DNA of 32,715 nucleotides from CAZEDK01 sp964511025 (lineage in GTDB: Bacteria > Patescibacteriota > Gracilibacteria > UBA1369 > GWF2-33-10). The notes under the pieces are model-generated. The model did not search any database and had not been told where the DNA came from. It saw only the letters and a program-made list of their open reading frames with translations. Positions 7,811 through 14,449 of this stretch are shown here, piece after piece (the first letter of the stretch is position 1; every line of letters starts with the position of its first letter). The translations under genes were made by a program, and so were the position numbers. The stretch lies in contig CAZEDK010000019.1 in assembly GCA_964511025.1 (NCBI GenBank), positions 1 to 32,715 of the forward strand. The letters run 5' to 3'.

Positions 7811-7821
7811 GAAATTTTTAT
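7803..7821 (+). repeat. Putative attachment core at the tRNA-Asn 3' end
   Basis: GGGAGCCAGAAATTTTTAT covers the last 8 nt of the tRNA and 11 nt of flank. It recurs without mismatch at 9829-9847, and about 17 of 20 positions recur at 10751-10770. This is the usual geometry of tRNA-targeted integration, but no integrase gene is present in the window. Confidence 0.6.
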
Positions 7822-7894
7822 ACTTGAGCCTGGTATTTATTTTTTAAAGAATACAGGTTATACTATATAGATTTATATTCTTTCAATCCCCTCC

Positions 7895-8599
7895 ATGACC
7901 AACCCAACCGAGCAAAGAGAATGTAGTGCATTTCCAACAACAACAAATGGAATTCTATTGTCAGCTGCTGGGATGTTACTGATGAAGGGACTGATAACAG
8001 ATGAGCAAATGGGAGAGTTTGTTGCTGAAAAAGACAAGGAAAAAGTTGCTAATGATCTATTGGTGCGGCTAGGTAATTACTCTGTGCCAAATGCTTTTGA
8101 GCCCTTAAAAACAGGCACTTTCGAACAAAAATTAGAGTATCTTGATATCTTATATAAGTATAATACCACCTTAGATTTAATCAATAACCTACAAGGACAT
8201 GGTTATATAGATGAGGCAAAAGAGTCAGAATTAAAAGCTACAATAGCAAAAGATCCTACCTGTGCCCTTGTGAAATATATATACATTCAAGATTTCTATC
8301 TTGACTTAGAGAATCAAAGAAGAAGAGGACAAGTTAGTGAGAAGCAATATACAGAGCTAAAATCGTTTAATGATGACATACAAGTTTTTGCAGATAGAAA
8401 TCGTTTTTTATCCGAAAATCAGATTCGATTTAATTATACAGACAAGCTCTTAAAAGATGGAGTGATTACTGATGAAAGGGCTATAGAACTTAAAAAGATG
8501 CCATTAGCTGATGCTATGAGAGAACTTCAAAAAATAGAAAAAGCACAACAAAAGTCAGATGACGACGAAGCTAAAAAGGCTTTAAAAGCTTTAGAATAA
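7895..8599 (+). CDS. Helical protein with four SHOCT-like hairpin repeats
   Basis: I do not recognise a named family for the whole 234-aa protein. Four short segments share the pattern G-x-[IV]-[TDS]-[DE]-x(5,7)-[LFV]: KGLITDEQMGEFV (near residue 31), HGYIDEAKESELK (near 107), RGQVSEKQYTELK (near 146) and DGVITDERAIELK (near 193). Each is preceded by a helix, which resembles the small SHOCT helical hairpin often found in secreted or membrane-linked proteins. There is no signal peptide and no transmembrane segment apart from a weak hydrophobic patch at residues 20-30. It is the first gene after tRNA-Asn and lies between two copies of the tRNA-end repeat, so it was probably acquired with the island. 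An oligomerisation or adaptor role is only a guess. Confidence 0.6.
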   Translation: MTNPTEQRECSAFPTTTNGILLSAAGMLLMKGLITDEQMGEFVAEKDKEKVANDLLVRLGNYSVPNAFEPLKTGTFEQKLEYLDILYKYNTTLDLINNLQGHGYIDEAKESELKATIAKDPTCALVKYIYIQDFYLDLENQRRRGQVSEKQYTELKSFNDDIQVFADRNRFLSENQIRFNYTDKLLKDGVITDERAIELKKMPLADAMRELQKIEKAQQKSDDDEAKKALKALE

Positions 8600-8644
8600 A
8601 TCAAGCATAACCTTCAAACACATCAAATAACTAAAAGCCATATA

Positions 8645-9667
8645 TTATCTCAACTTATAATAACTAGCCTTAGTTTCTCCTATTTTTTCTATAAGGCCTT
8701 TTTTATGTAAAGAACTAAGTAACTTATGTGATTGCTGTCTAGACACTTGGAGTTTTTTTGCAATATCTGTAGAGGTCATTTCGGGATATTCTTGTAATAG
8801 AATAATTACTTCTTTTTCTTTGTTACTTGGTCTTCTTTCTACTTTCAAAGTTAATAATGATTTTTTTATCCTAGACTGCGCACTTTGTAGTGAAAATTTA
8901 ACTCCATCGCTAAAGTATTCCAGCCATTTAGTTTTATCTCCAATGTCTGCTGAATGTAAGCTGTCAGAATATAGATGCTTATCAACATCATAATAATCAT
9001 CTAGTACAAAGTATTTATTTATAAAATAATTTTCTTTTAAAAAAAGTAAAGCTGTAATTAATCTGCATGTTCTTCCATTTCCATCTTCAAAAGGGTGAAT
9101 ATAAACGAAATGATGATGAAAAATACCTGCTTTTATTATTATGGGTAACTCTGCGTTTTCATTGATCCAATCGTTTAGCTTATTAAGCTGCTCATTTATT
9201 TCAGATCTTTTATGAGTTGGTGGATTATGTTTGATATCAATCATTACTTTTCCAGATTCTGTCTTGTATTTACCGACCACAATCGCTTTATCCCGAATTT
9301 GTCCTGCAATTTTGTCGTTTACTCCATTCATTAAACTTTTGTGTATTTCCAAAATAAGATCCAGGTTCAAATCTTTTTGTAGAAAATTTTCTAGATTTTG
9401 AAGAATTTTGAAATAATTAAAAACTTCTTTTTCATCTCTATTTATAGGCATTCTCTCATCAAGTAGAAGATTTGTAACTTCTGGAAGCGATAGGGGATTG
9501 CCTTCAATGCTATTTGAAAAATATGAAGATTTAATTTTGTTATCTCTTTCTAGATTTAATTCTATTTCTTTTGGTATTTGCATACCTTCAATCTGCCCAT
9601 ATAGCCTTTCAAATTGAGTTACATTAGCTAATAGTTTTTTTGTTAATGTATATTTTAAATTAAGCAT
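8645..9667 (-). CDS. Fic family protein with C-terminal winged helix
   Basis: Fic enzymes transfer AMP or related groups onto protein hydroxyls. The active-site loop HPFEDGNGRTCR has its catalytic His at about residue 191. The autoinhibitory helix motif [ST]xxxE[GN] is present as SNSIEG (residues 51-56), before the Fic core, as in class II Fic proteins. The C-terminal 60 residues (KEVIILLQEYPEMTSTDIAK and onward) form a winged helix-turn-helix, suggesting DNA binding and possibly autoregulation. The 340-aa length suits the Fic-wHTH group. It faces the 234-aa gene tail to tail and lies between tRNA-Asn-end repeats. A gene remnant sits 32 nt upstream on the same strand. The target protein is unknown. 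Confidence 0.9.
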   Translation of the reverse strand: MLNLKYTLTKKLLANVTQFERLYGQIEGMQIPKEIELNLERDNKIKSSYFSNSIEGNPLSLPEVTNLLLDERMPINRDEKEVFNYFKILQNLENFLQKDLNLDLILEIHKSLMNGVNDKIAGQIRDKAIVVGKYKTESGKVMIDIKHNPPTHKRSEINEQLNKLNDWINENAELPIIIKAGIFHHHFVYIHPFEDGNGRTCRLITALLFLKENYFINKYFVLDDYYDVDKHLYSDSLHSADIGDKTKWLEYFSDGVKFSLQSAQSRIKKSLLTLKVERRPSNKEKEVIILLQEYPEMTSTDIAKKLQVSRQQSHKLLSSLHKKGLIEKIGETKASYYKLR

Positions 9668-9698
9668 TATATATAATATAATATTATATGTATTTTTA

Positions 9699-9827
9699 TT
9701 ATAATAATTGTAAGCTTAATTGTAAATCTTTTTGTAAGCTACTCATCTCAATCCCCTCCATCTTCCTCTTAACCTCCATCCAATAATTTTTGTCAGCAAG
9801 TAACTGAGTTATGATATTGGTTGAATA
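9699..9827 (-). pseudogene. Gene remnant, copy 1
   Basis: Read on the minus strand from 9827, 42 codons stay open to a TAA at 9699-9701. They begin ST-NIITQLLADKNYWMEVKR and continue KMEGIE. Nearly the same peptide is encoded at 13291-13476, so both are pieces of one family. Its upstream edge coincides with the tRNA-end repeat at 9829, as if cut by recombination there. No start codon exists at the conserved N-terminal side. The family is unrecognised. Confidence 0.6.
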
Positions 9828-9828
9828 G

Positions 9829-9868
9829 GGGAGCCAGAAATTTTTATCCCGCTAGGGTAAAAATTTCT
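9829..9868. repeat. Second copy of the tRNA-Asn-end repeat, with hairpin
   Basis: 9829-9847 repeats 7803-7821 exactly. It runs into an inverted repeat: AGAAATTTTTATCCC (9836-9850) opposite GGGTAAAAATTTCT (9855-9868). The hairpin could act as a terminator or as a recombinase recognition structure. The rest of 9869-10003 shows no gene; part of it (about 9870-9905) is CTTAA/CTTAG-rich low-complexity sequence. Confidence 0.65.
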
Positions 9869-10003
9869 CTTAAGTCTTAATCTTACTCTCAGCCTTAGTC
9901 TTAAATTTGAATGCATCATAATTATTTATATGCGAGGCAGAACAATTAATATCTATCTAATAATATAGAGGATAAAATTGTATTTAAAAACTTAAAATTC
10001 TTC

Positions 10004-10032
10004 TTGAATAATTTTATCGAATTCTATATAAT
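10004..10032 (+). promoter_or_regulatory. Promoter of the toxin-antitoxin-like pair
   Basis: TTGAAT (10004-10009), 17 nt, TATAAT (10027-10032). The start codon at 10060 lies about 20 nt downstream of the expected transcript start. Confidence 0.6.
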
Positions 10033-10059
10033 ATTTATATATAAAATACATAAACTCCT

Positions 10060-10293
10060 ATGAATACAACTATTTCTATAGATAAAGAAGTTTGTGGACA
10101 AGCGCAAAAAAGAGCAAAGATGGATAGGTTATCTGTTAGTGCTGTAGCTCGAATATTACTTGCTGAATATGCTGAAGGTAAAATTCAAATTGGCGCTAGG
10201 ATTGTTGAGGATTTTGAAGTCAGAAAAATTGAAGTTGATGAGGAAATACAAAATCTCATGGATGACACTATTGCTATATGGCGTAACAAATAA
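10060..10293 (+). CDS. Ribbon-helix-helix antitoxin-like protein
   Basis: This 77-aa protein begins MNTTISIDKEVCGQAQKRA, the beta-strand plus helix typical of RelB/DinJ-type ribbon-helix-helix antitoxins. SVSAVARILLAEYAEGKI provides the second helix. The acidic C-terminal half (RKIEVDEEIQNLMDD) could bind and block a partner. Its TAA is immediately followed by the ATG of the next gene, with no gap, which is typical of antitoxin-toxin operons. A good promoter lies just upstream. The antitoxin role is inferred from fold and context. Confidence 0.7.
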   Translation: MNTTISIDKEVCGQAQKRAKMDRLSVSAVARILLAEYAEGKIQIGARIVEDFEVRKIEVDEEIQNLMDDTIAIWRNK

Positions 10294-10656
10294 ATGATGA
10301 AAATAATTTTCGCCAAATCAATTTTGAAAAAGGAAAACATTAATAATCAAGAAAAGAATCTAATATGTAAAGCATTTGGAAAAGGCATTTTTGATATTAT
10401 TAAAGGTGAAAATTTGCCATCTAATTCGGAACTTATCAAAATTTATATGACTACGGTGTTGGGAGCAAGAAGAGTAGTTTTTTTAGTTGATGTAGTGACA
10501 AAAGATGGATTTTTTCTTTTCTATCGTTCAAAAAATGATCTTATTGGTGAAAATATATCTATTAAAAATAAAATTTTCAAAGAAACACTTAAAAAGTATC
10601 TTCATTTGTTAAAATTTGATTTGGAAAATAGAGAGTATGAACTAGTTGAATTTTAA
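10294..10656 (+). CDS. Putative toxin of an unnamed type II family
   Basis: This 120-aa protein starts directly after the antitoxin-like gene (MMKIIFAKSILKKE). It has an alpha/beta composition. Notable segments are GARRVVFLVDVVTKDGFFLF and YRSKNDLIGENISIKN, rich in Arg, Lys and Tyr as expected for an RNA-interacting toxin. I do not see the diagnostic residues of RelE, HicA, PIN or MazF, so I leave the family open. A RelE/ParE-like fold is the closest alternative. The start could be either of the two adjacent ATGs. It lies between two tRNA-end-like repeats (9829 and 10751), so the pair may be one inserted cassette. Confidence 0.55.
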   Translation: MMKIIFAKSILKKENINNQEKNLICKAFGKGIFDIIKGENLPSNSELIKIYMTTVLGARRVVFLVDVVTKDGFFLFYRSKNDLIGENISIKNKIFKETLKKYLHLLKFDLENREYELVEF

Positions 10657-10750
10657 AATTATTTTGACTTATTACTCTTTCAATTTATTATATCTTCGAT
10701 AGGGTTTACTTCAGTTCTTGTAATACTTTTGTCGCAATAGATCAATTAAT

Positions 10751-10770
10751 GGGAGCCATTGATTTTTATA
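10751..10770. repeat. Third, imperfect copy of the tRNA-Asn-end repeat
   Basis: GGGAGCCATTGATTTTTATA matches 7803-7822 at about 17 of 20 positions; only the three bases after GGGAGCCA differ. It lies downstream of the toxin-antitoxin-like pair. The remainder of 10657-10892 contains no gene that I can support. Confidence 0.5.
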
Positions 10771-10772
10771 AG

Positions 10773-10807
10773 TATTTGGTATTTAGCTTTTAGAAATTAG
10801 TTAAAAG
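10773..10807. repeat. Degenerate heptamer tandem repeat
   Basis: TATTTGG, TATTTAG, CTTTTAG, AAATTAG, TTAAAAG: five units with a 7-bp period, directly after the att-like repeat. Confidence 0.6.
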
Positions 10808-10892
10808 TTCTTTTTTTGTTTACATTTTTTGAGAAAAACCTTGACGAGTGAGCGTAGCTTCACCTAGTATAATCACAGTTAATTAAATAAAA

Positions 10893-11906
10893 ATGGATCA
10901 ATTAAATTCGCAAATTATTTTGTATCAGACAGAGGATGGGAAAATCTTTGTTGATACGTTGATGAAGGACGAAAGCCTTTGGCTCTCTCAAAAATCTATG
11001 GCACAGCTCTTTGATTGTACTCCTGAAAATGTTTTGCTTCATCTCAAAAATATTTATGAAACACGAGAATTAGATGAAAAAGCAACTGCTAAAGATTTCT
11101 TAGTAGTTCAAAAAGAAGGGAATCGAGAGGTCTCTCGAAATATAAAACACTATAACCTTGATGTTATTATCTCTGTTGGATACCGAGTGAATTCCATTCG
11201 AGGTACACAATTTCGTATTTGGGCAACACAAAGACTCAAAGAATATTTACTTCAAGGATTTTCACTTAATGAATCAAAACTTAAAACAGGAAAAGCTACT
11301 GAATATTTTGATAAACTTCAAGCGAAACTCAGAGAAATTCGTCTGTCTGAACGAGTTTTTTACCAAAAGATCAAAGATATTTATACCACTTCCATAGATT
11401 ACGATCCAAAAGCTGAAACAACAATACAGTTTTTTCAAACCGTTCAAAACAAACTTCTTTGGGCGATTAGTCAAAAAACAGCCGCAGAACTTGTACATAG
11501 TCGAATAGATAGCTCTAAGCCATTTCTTGGAATGCAATCATGTGACAAAAAAGCTGAAAAAGAGATTACAAAACAAGATATAAGTATCGCAAAAAACTAT
11601 CTCAATGAAAAAGAAATGAAAATGCTGGGGCTTATTGTCGAGCAATATCTTGCTTTTGCTGAAAGTATGGCAGAGTCGGAAACCCCTATGACTATGGCTG
11701 ATTGGATAGAACAGCTCAATTTGATTTTAAAAATGAATAAAAAAGAGCTTTTAGATCATTATGGAAAAATTTCTCATGATCTTGCGGTTGCAAAATCTGA
11801 AAAAGAATTTGAAAAATTTAAAACAAAACAGAGAGGAATTGAAAAAATTGAAAGTCTGAAAGAACTTGAATCGGATTTAAAAACTTTTAAATTAAAAAAA
11901 CCATGA
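10893..11906 (+). CDS. RhuM family protein
   Basis: RhuM-type proteins are widespread in genomic islands and are annotated as virulence or death-on-curing related; their biochemical role is not established. This 337-aa protein shows the family pattern. The N-terminus is IILYQTEDGKIFVDTLMKDE with WLSQKSMAQLFDCTPENVLLHL (helix-turn-helix-like), then HYNLDVIISVGYRVNSIRGT and FRIWATQRLKEYLLQGF. A long helical C-terminal part follows, ending in a Lys/Glu-rich coiled-coil segment. It is probably full length. GTGA and TCAC half-sites (about 10847-10863) and a TATAAT at 10870-10875 lie upstream. A DUF4357-like remnant follows its stop codon in another frame. Confidence 0.9.
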   Translation: MDQLNSQIILYQTEDGKIFVDTLMKDESLWLSQKSMAQLFDCTPENVLLHLKNIYETRELDEKATAKDFLVVQKEGNREVSRNIKHYNLDVIISVGYRVNSIRGTQFRIWATQRLKEYLLQGFSLNESKLKTGKATEYFDKLQAKLREIRLSERVFYQKIKDIYTTSIDYDPKAETTIQFFQTVQNKLLWAISQKTAAELVHSRIDSSKPFLGMQSCDKKAEKEITKQDISIAKNYLNEKEMKMLGLIVEQYLAFAESMAESETPMTMADWIEQLNLILKMNKKELLDHYGKISHDLAVAKSEKEFEKFKTKQRGIEKIESLKELESDLKTFKLKKP

Positions 11907-11907
11907 A

Positions 11908-11997
11908 ATTGTAAGAGGAACAAGTTCTAATGGATGGATAGATTGGAAGGATAAAGAGGGAAAAACTTTGGATGAGAGGTTTAGGAAAAATATCTAA
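11908..11997 (+). pseudogene. Remnant of a DUF4357-like C-terminal domain
   Basis: Directly after rhuM, in another frame, 29 codons read IVRGTSSNGWIDWKDKEGKT and then LDERFRKNI before a TAA. The S-x-NGW-x-x-W-K-x-x-x-GKTLDE pattern is the hallmark of DUF4357, a domain found at the end of GIY-YIG nucleases and restriction-type proteins. No start codon or upstream part is present, so this is the tail of a lost gene. Confidence 0.6.
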
Positions 11998-12021
11998 AAA
12001 ACATTTTTTTAGAAATTGCTA

Positions 12022-12050
12022 TTGACAGAAGAGTCAAATAGAATTACAAT
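12022..12050 (+). promoter_or_regulatory. Strong promoter of the 370-aa unknown gene
   Basis: A perfect TTGACA (12022-12027), 17 nt, then TACAAT (12045-12050). Expected transcription start is near 12057, about 27 nt before the ATG at 12084. This is one of the best sigma70-type promoters in the window. Confidence 0.75.
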
Positions 12051-12083
12051 AAATTCCATTATTAATCCCATAACTTAATTTAT

Positions 12084-13196
12084 ATGTTAGAAATTAAATC
12101 ACCAGAGTTGCAAGCCTTATATAAAGGATTGCAACCAGTAGCAATAACAAAGCTACAAGATTTCGGTTTTACCGATGAATATGCTGCATTTGCAATAGAT
12201 GCGGCAAAAGGGCTTATTGATGACCCAGAGCAAATGGAACAACTAACACAAGGATCACCTCCAGTGGTAAAAGTTGCACTTACAACTAGATTAAAAGTAT
12301 TGGCCGGAATTGGCGCAACAACAAACGGTTCTCAAGCAGAATCATCTGGTAAGAATGGTGGACGTGTAGATTTGGATGATGATGTAAGTCCAACAAGTAA
12401 TCGTGGATTATTAAATGCTCTTAAACGGAAATATTTAACTCCAGAAATTGTTGTAAAATTACCACAATTAGAGACTGTTTGTGTTATAGATGAATCTGGT
12501 GAATTGCTTGTAGAAGAATCTCTCACATATATGTCAAGATTAGCAATGGGTGCTTCTCGCCAAAGAAGATGGGAAATGTCAGGTGAAAGAAAATTAAAAA
12601 TTGTAGGTGCTTATGAAGTTTTACCTCCAATGGATGCGAATCCGCTTAACACAATAGAGCCACTATGGGAAGGCAAAGCAGGCAATATCGATTGGAATCA
12701 GGTAACTTTAGAAGACAAAATGATGGTTGTGTGGGGGATGGCTAGATATTCTCATCATTTCTCAACAGTAAATGAATATGATATCCCTAATAAAATTTTA
12801 GCAAATGATGGTTGGGCAAAAACATTAAGAGAAGCATTTGAGGATGCACCTGATAGTGAAAAAGTAGCTGCAAAAGCGGATGCAAGATGGAGACCTGGTA
12901 AACCTAAAGAATTAGGTAAAAGTTTTAATGTGAATATTGGAATGCAAGATTATAATGCAAAAAAAATCTTAAGGATGACTCTATTAAGGTATATTTCTAA
13001 GGAAGAACAATTACATATATTATTAGCTAATATGGAGGCTGTAGGTGTACATGGATATAGAATAACTATAATAGGAAATATGGAATCAGATGTACAAAGT
13101 TTAATAGAAGAAGTGATAAGGCAAGGTAATGTAGCTCTCAATGGATTACTAAGAGAAGTTTCATATATGTATCCACAATTTAGGATTGATTTATAA
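12084..13196 (+). CDS. Unknown 370-aa soluble protein with its own promoter and terminator
   Basis: I do not recognise a family. The sequence looks cytoplasmic, with no signal peptide or transmembrane helix. Residues 1-85 are helical (LQALYKGLQPVAITKLQDFG). Residues 95-115 are a Ser/Gly/Asp-rich linker. Residues 115-260 are mixed, with a conserved-looking LTYMSRLAMGASRQRRWEMS. The last part (SFNVNIGMQDYNAKKILRMT to the end) looks like an alpha/beta domain ending in GNMESDVQSLIEEVIRQG and a hydrophobic tail. A near-consensus promoter (12022-12050) and a strong terminator (13218-13252) make it a self-contained, probably well expressed unit in the accessory island. The codon pattern is less A-rich than its neighbours in places (GGT, GCA), compatible with transfer. 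A structural phage-like protein is one possibility, without proof. Confidence 0.7.
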   Translation: MLEIKSPELQALYKGLQPVAITKLQDFGFTDEYAAFAIDAAKGLIDDPEQMEQLTQGSPPVVKVALTTRLKVLAGIGATTNGSQAESSGKNGGRVDLDDDVSPTSNRGLLNALKRKYLTPEIVVKLPQLETVCVIDESGELLVEESLTYMSRLAMGASRQRRWEMSGERKLKIVGAYEVLPPMDANPLNTIEPLWEGKAGNIDWNQVTLEDKMMVVWGMARYSHHFSTVNEYDIPNKILANDGWAKTLREAFEDAPDSEKVAAKADARWRPGKPKELGKSFNVNIGMQDYNAKKILRMTLLRYISKEEQLHILLANMEAVGVHGYRITIIGNMESDVQSLIEEVIRQGNVALNGLLREVSYMYPQFRIDL

Positions 13197-13217
13197 TAAA
13201 TTGATAAAGAGTTGAGC

Positions 13218-13252
13218 AAAAAGGCATTACCATTACTGATAATGCCTTTTTT
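13218..13252 (+). terminator. Rho-independent terminator
   Basis: A perfect 12-bp stem, AAAAAGGCATTA (13218-13229) with TAATGCCTTTTT (13240-13251), encloses a 10-nt loop and ends in a T run. It lies 22 nt after the stop of the 370-aa gene. Confidence 0.85.
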
Positions 13253-13290
13253 AAATTTTTAAGTTATTTAACGCTTAGATGATAAAAAAA

Positions 13291-13476
13291 TTAAAAACAC
13301 AGCTTAGAACTAAATTGAGGCATTTTAAAACTATTCTGACATATGAAACGCTCAATTCCTTCCATCTTTCTCTTCACCTCCATCCAATAATTCTTATCAG
13401 CAAGTAGCTGAGTTATGAGACCAGTTGAATTAAAGTGGATTTCAAAAATAAATACAGTGATGGCTGTGATAGTTTT
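13291..13476 (-). pseudogene. Gene remnant, copy 2
   Basis: On the minus strand an open stretch of 61 codons reaches a TAA at 13291-13293. Its middle (13350-13428) encodes STGLITQLLADKNYWMEVKR then KMEGIE, nearly identical to the remnant at 9699-9827. It extends further upstream (AITVFIFEIHF) and downstream (RFICQNSFKMPQ) than copy 1. There is no start codon on the N-terminal side. The protein family is unrecognised. Confidence 0.55.
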
Positions 13477-13505
13477 TTAAGCAATATATCTTCAGACAAG
13501 TATAA

Positions 13506-13670
13506 AAAAAGAAATTTATTTTACAATTATCTGTGGAAATTGGTAAATTAGCTGACAAACTTGGCAGAAAAAAAGTTCTTACTTTAGCGTATAGTCTTTG
13601 GATTATTACTGGTATTATTTTGATTGCATTTCCAAAAAATGTAAATAATCCCCATTGCTCTTTCATCTGA
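13506..13670 (+). pseudogene. Fragment of an MFS transporter
   Basis: The open stretch encodes ILQLSVEIGKLADKLGRKKV followed by LTLAYSLWIITGIILIAFP, then leaves homology and stops at 13668-13670. The G-x-LAD-x-x-GRKKVL pattern is MFS motif A (the loop between helices 2 and 3), followed by a hydrophobic helix as expected. No start codon or other transporter parts remain. It lies back to back with remnant copy 2 in the 13.25-13.7 kb decay zone. Confidence 0.6.
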
Positions 13671-13717
13671 AAAACTATAAAATCACAGTATTATCTTAAA
13701 TATTAACAAACAATTTT

Positions 13718-14449
13718 ATGGGAAATTTTGGCAGAGATGTAAGAGGTAGTAGTGGAAGAGGAGGTTTCGGTGGCGGAAGAACTAGTGGTGGAAGAGATTC
13801 TGGAGCGAGAGGAGGTTTTGGAGGTGGAAGAAGCAGTGGTGGATTTGGAGGGATGAGAGGAGGTTTTGGCGGCGGAAGAAATAGTGGTGGATTTGGTGCT
13901 AGAGATGAAAGACCAACTATGCACGAAGCTATATGTGATGATTGCGGAGATCTTTGCAAGGTACCATTCAAACCAACAGGATCTAAACCGATTTTTTGTA
14001 GTAACTGTTTTGATAGAGTTGGATCAGATTCCAGAGCACCCAGGAGAAATGATAACAGAAATGACGGAAGATCTAGTTTTGAAGACAGACAAATGTTCAA
14101 AGCTGTATGTGATGATTGCGGATCTGAATGTCAGGTACCTTTTGAACCTTCAAGTGATAAACCGATCTTTTGTAATGATTGTTTTAAAAAAGATACTAAT
14201 AGGCCTGTACGAAAAGGAGACAGTGACAACAAAGAACAATTTGCTGCTCTCAATAATAAATTAGATCATATTCTCAAGGTATTGGCACATCTAGTTTCAA
14301 ATAACAAGGATAAAAAAGAAGAAGAAAAACCTAAAGTTAAGAAAGAAACTAAGCCAGCGATAGAGATTAAAAAAGATGTTAAAGTCACAAAAGTTACAAA
14401 AACTGTAAAAACTAAAGCAAAAAAAGAAAAAAGTCTAAACGGCTCCTAA
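13718..14449 (+). CDS. RGG-box protein with two zinc ribbons
   Basis: This 243-aa protein has three parts. Residues 5-62 are Gly/Arg/Ser-rich, with repeats such as RGGFGGGR and SSGGFGG, like RNA-binding RGG boxes. Residues 70-100 and 128-158 are two copies of a zinc ribbon of the form CDDCG-x2-C-[KQ]VPF-[KE]P-x3-[KD]-KPIFC-x2-CF, with CxxC pairs at C73/C76, C94/C97, C131/C134 and C152/C155. Residues 170-195 can form a coiled coil, followed by a Lys-rich tail. This zinc-ribbon type is common in small-genome uncultured bacteria and its function is unknown. Nucleic-acid binding is likely from composition. It overlaps the end of lgt on the other strand by 4 nt. Gly-rich DNA repeats make the N-terminus prone to length change. 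Confidence 0.75.
   Translation: MGNFGRDVRGSSGRGGFGGGRTSGGRDSGARGGFGGGRSSGGFGGMRGGFGGGRNSGGFGARDERPTMHEAICDDCGDLCKVPFKPTGSKPIFCSNCFDRVGSDSRAPRRNDNRNDGRSSFEDRQMFKAVCDDCGSECQVPFEPSSDKPIFCNDCFKKDTNRPVRKGDSDNKEQFAALNNKLDHILKVLAHLVSNNKDKKEEEKPKVKKETKPAIEIKKDVKVTKVTKTVKTKAKKEKSLNGS

Noticed and set aside
7803..13717. A prophage or conjugative element
   Set aside because: No integrase, terminase, capsid, relaxase or replication gene is visible; only cargo-type genes and fragments.
13696..14100. Pro/Leu- and Ser/Thr-rich frames opposite the RGG gene
   Set aside because: They are the complement of the Gly/Arg codons. The plus-strand frame has the zinc-ribbon motifs.
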